Source: Cinclus cinclus (Eukaryota > Chordata > Aves > Passeriformes > Cinclidae). From it: a stretch of 64,000 bases of DNA. Each line of letters starts with the position of its first letter. The first letter of the stretch is position 1. The position numbers and the translations under genes are program-made. Shown here in pieces: positions 61,216 through 64,000 of the stretch. Where the stretch lies: the NCBI RefSeq assembly GCF_963662255.1, contig NC_085067.1, forward strand, positions 11,161,648-11,225,647, read 5' to 3'. The notes beneath the pieces are model-generated. The model did no database searches. It saw only the letters and a program-made list of their open reading frames with translations, and had not been told where the DNA came from.

Positions 61216-64000
61216 CTAAAAGGGCATGGGATGCATTGTGACACCACAGGGGCTAAGAGAAGCAAGGAACCATTGTGACCCAATGCAGGCTGACAATCTA
61301 AGAATCCCTTTTGACACCAGGGGGCGCAAAGGGTCCACGGATGAACTCTGACAGCATGGGGACCTATAGAAGCAAGGATCCATTATGACACCATGGAGGC
61401 CAAGAATCAAATGGTTCATTGTAAGACCAAGTGGCCTAAAAGGGCTTGGAATGCATTGTGACACCACAGAGGTTAAGAGAAGCAAGGAACCATTGTGACC
61501 CAATGCAGGCTAACAATCTAATGATCCCTTGTGGCACCAGGGGTTGTAATAGGGCCAGGGATGAAATGTGAAAGCATGGGGCACAATAAAATCATGGAAA
61601 TATTATGACACCATAGAGGCCAAGAATCATATGATTTATTGTAAGACCAAGTGGCCTAAAAGGGCATGGGATTCATTGTGACACCACAGAGGTTAAGAGA
61701 AGCAAGGAACCATTGTGACCCAATGCAGGCTAACAATCTAATGATCCATTGTGACACCAGGGGTTGTAATAGGGCCAGGGATGAAATGTGAAACATGGGG
61801 AACAATAAAATCATGGAAATATTATGACACCATAGAGGCCAAGAATCATATGATTTATTGTAAGACCAAGTGGCCTAAAAGGGCATGGGATTCATTGTGA
61901 CACCACAGAGCTTAAGAGAAGCAAGGAACCATTGTGACCCAATGCAGGCCAACAATCTAATGATCCCTTGTGGCACCGGGAGTTGTAAAAAGGACAGGGA
62001 TGGATTGTTCCACTATGGGGCCCAAGAAAAACATGGAAACATTATGACACCATAGCGGCCAAGACTCAAATGATTCATTGTGACACCAAGTGGCCTAAAA
62101 GGGCATGGGATGCATTGTGACACCACAGGGGTTAAGAGAAGCAAGGAACCATTGTGACCCAATGCAGGCTAACAATCTAATGATCCCTTGTGGCACCGGG
62201 GGTTGTAAAAAGGACAGGGATGGATTTTTACAGTTCGGGGAGCAATAGAAGCAAGGATCTATTATGCCACCATGGAGGCCAAGAATCAAATGATTCATTG
62301 TGACATCATGTGGCCTAAAAGGGCATGGGATGCATTGTGACACCACAGGGGTTAAGAGAAGCAAGGATCCATTGTGACCCAATGGAGGCTAATAATCCCA
62401 GGATGCCTTTTGATACCAGCGGGCGCAAAAGGTCCAGGAATGAATTGTGAAAGCATGGGGCCCAATAGATACAATGAACTATTATGACACCATGGAGGCC
62501 AAGAATCAAATGATTCATTGTGACATCAAGTGGCCTAAAAGGGCATGGAATGCATGGTGACACCACAGAGGTTAAGAATACCAAGGATCCATTGTGACCC
62601 AATGGAGGCTAACAATCTAATGATCCCTTGTGACACCAATGGGCCTAAAGGTCCAGGGATGAATTGTGTAACATGGGGCCCAATTAAAACCTGGTACAAT
62701 TATGCCACCATGGAGGCCAAGAATCAAATAATTCATTGTGACATCAAGTGGCCTAAAAGGGCATGGGATGCATTGTGACACCACAGGGGTTAAGAGAAGC
62801 AAGGAACCATTGTGACCCAATGCAGGCTAACAGTCTAATGATCCCTTGTCACACAAGGTGTTGTAAAAGGGCCAGGGATGGATTGTTCCAGTATGGGGCC
62901 CAAGAAAAACATGGAAACATTATGACACCATGGAGGCCAAGACTCAAATGATTCATTGTAACACCAAGTGGCCTAAAAGGGCATGGGATGCATTGTGACA
63001 CCACAGGGTTTAAGAGAAGCAAGGAACCATTGTGACCCAATGCAGGCTAACAATCTAAGAATCCCTTTTGACACCAGGGGGCGGAAAAGGACCACGGATG
63101 AACTCTGACAGCATGGGGACCTATAGAAGCAAGGAACCATTATGACACCATGATGGCAAGGAATCAAATGATTCATTGTGACATCAAGTGGCCTAAAAGG
63201 TGTTGGAATGCATTGTGACACCACAGAGGTTAAGAGAAGCAAGGAACCATTGTGACCCAATGCAGGCTAACCATCTAATGATCCCTTGTGGCACCAGCTC
63301 GTATAGAAAGGGTCAGGGATGGATTGTTACAGCACGGGGACCAATAGAAGCAAGGATCTATTATGCCACCATGGAGGCCAAGAATCAAATGATTCATTGT
63401 GACATCAAGTGGCCTAAAAGGGCATGGGATGCATTGTGACACCACAGGGGTTAAGAGAAGGAAGGAACCATTGTGACCCAATGCAGGCTAACAATCTAAT
63501 GATCCTTTTTGACACCAGGGGGCGCAAAAGGACCACGGGTGAACTGTGACAGCATGGGGACCTATAGAAGCCAGGAACCACTATGACACCATGAAGGCCA
63601 AGAATCAAATGATTCATTGTAACACCAAGTGGCCTAAAAGGGCATGGGATGCATTGTGACACCACAGAGCTTAAGAGAAGCAAGGAACCATTGTGACCCA
63701 ATGCAGGTTAACAATCTAATGACCCCTTGTGGCACCAGGGGGTATAAAAAGGGACAGGGATGGATTGTTACAGCACGGGGACCAAGAGAAGCAAGCATCT
63801 ATTATGCCACCATGAAGGCCAAGTATCAAATGATTCATTGTGACATCAAGTGGCCTAAAAGGGCATGGGATGCATTGTGACAGCACAGGGGTTAAGAGAA
63901 TCAAGGATCCATTGTGACCCAATGGAGGCTAATAATCTAAGAATCCCTTTTGACAACAGGGGGCGCAAAAGGACCACGGATGAACTCTGACAGCATGGGG
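61216..64000 (+). repeat. ~3 kb block, copy 3 of 3 (truncated by window end)
   Basis: This matches 36,598-39,382 at a constant shift of 24,618 with only scattered base differences (by eye about 99% or better). It is closer to copy 2 than to copy 1, which fits the large duplication being the younger event. Confidence 0.87.

Larger units (their letters stand above)
1..64000 (+). repeat. Satellite DNA array, ~220 bp monomer, ~291 copies
   Basis: The entire window is a head-to-tail tandem array with a period of 220 bp. The landmark GGGATGCATTGTGAC (or GGAATGCATTGTGAC) recurs about every 220 bases from about position 134 to about 63,870. All copies read in the same direction, so there is no inversion. 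I found no mobile element and no unique spacer, and the array runs off both ends. Monomers fall into about ten B-half classes that differ by roughly 20-25% in the B half, while higher-order copies differ by about 1% or less. The reference monomer is about 47% GC and 60% purine on this strand (A 73, G 59, C 45, T 43). Such arrays form centromeric or pericentromeric heterochromatin in many eukaryotes; that location is inferred from the structure, not shown. The species is unknown. Confidence 0.97.
49200..64000 (+). repeat. Large segmental duplication inside the array, copy 2 (open at window end)
   Basis: This segment repeats about 25,900-39,400 in monomer order and in rare private variants. Shared examples are the D monomers, GAATGGTTTGTGAC, CAGAGGGTAAGAG and the GGGGGAGTAAAAGGTCC form of G. 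It lacks the monomer at about 32,280-32,500 of copy 1 and contains seven extra monomers at 59,017-60,555. The true length is unknown because the window ends inside it. Confidence 0.88.

Noticed and set aside
1..64000. CRISPR array
   Set aside because: There is no alternation of short identical repeats with unique spacers. The 37 bp sub-units are diverged from one another and contiguous, and the 220 bp unit repeats in full.
1..64000. Canonical CENP-B box
   Set aside because: I looked for TTCG-NNNN-A-NN-CGGG on both strands. The closest sites either have TTCG and A without CGGG (TTCGTTGTAAGACCA) or have CGGG without TTCG (TTGTTACAGCACGGG).
1..64000. Human gamma satellite or horse 221 bp satellite as the identity of the array
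   Set aside because: The unit length fits, but GC of about 47% is lower than I expect for human gamma satellite, and I cannot verify either by sequence. A search of the 220 bp consensus against a repeat library would decide.
1..64000. tRNA, rRNA or other structured RNA genes
   Set aside because: No cloverleaf, rRNA core or other recognisable RNA motif was seen. The only notable dyad is the 15-base H-class hairpin, which is too small to call an RNA gene.

Overview
The whole 64 kb window is one uninterrupted satellite DNA array: about 291 head-to-tail monomers of about 220 bp, all in the same orientation. I see no gene, RNA gene, transposon insertion, CRISPR array or unique sequence, and both window ends fall inside the array. 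It is therefore eukaryotic heterochromatin, most likely centromeric or pericentromeric. GC is about 47% and CpG is strongly depleted (one CpG in the reference monomer against about 12 expected from composition). That points to a methylated, vertebrate-like genome. I cannot name the species. A 220-221 bp unit is known for human gamma satellite and a major horse satellite, but that is agreement in size only, and I claim no sequence match.

The monomer has a readable internal history. It is two half-monomers of exactly 110 bp (A and B) that align without gaps at about 75% identity. Each half consists of three related units of 37, 37 and 36 bp that begin with ATTGTGAC-like sequence. The hierarchy is therefore 37 to 110 to 220 bp to higher-order repeats. 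The B half comes in distinct classes, which I name by their core: G (GGGGGCGCAAAAGG), S (GGGGGCGTAAAAG), P (GGGGGCCTAAAATGG), T (GGGGGTATAAAAAGG), V (GGGGTTGTAATAGG), N (CCAATGGGCCTAAAAG), F (N-like with TTCGGGGACCGATAG or CACTGGGACC), Q (GGGGGTTGTAAAAAGG), H (a CCTTGT-CAC-ACAAGG hairpin) and D (18 bp deleted).

Layout. 1-6.3 kb: a 7-monomer higher-order repeat of 1,541 bp, with two full copies and flanking partial copies. 6.3-16.4 kb: a mosaic of T, V, G, S and N monomers with no clean period. 16.4-21.9 kb: a P/G/V-rich stretch with a repeated S-N-V-P-G block and a run of three S monomers. 21.9-25.05 kb: the first of three copies of a 3 kb block. 25.9-39.4 kb: a large segment that appears again at 49.2-64 kb and contains a 1,303 bp six-monomer tandem pair. 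39.7-47.9 kb: two overlapping recent tandem duplications, a 12-mer of 2,643 bp and a 9-mer of 1,980 bp, the latter about 99.5% identical or better. 47.9-49.2 kb: a short bridge of mixed monomers.

There are no genes working together here. Possible function lies in DNA features: G, S and P monomers carry an 11/12 match to the CTCF core consensus; T monomers carry a strong TATA-like box with an initiator-like sequence at suitable spacing; H monomers carry a short perfect hairpin. No canonical CENP-B box was found. The many short open frames on both strands are by-products of the repeat.
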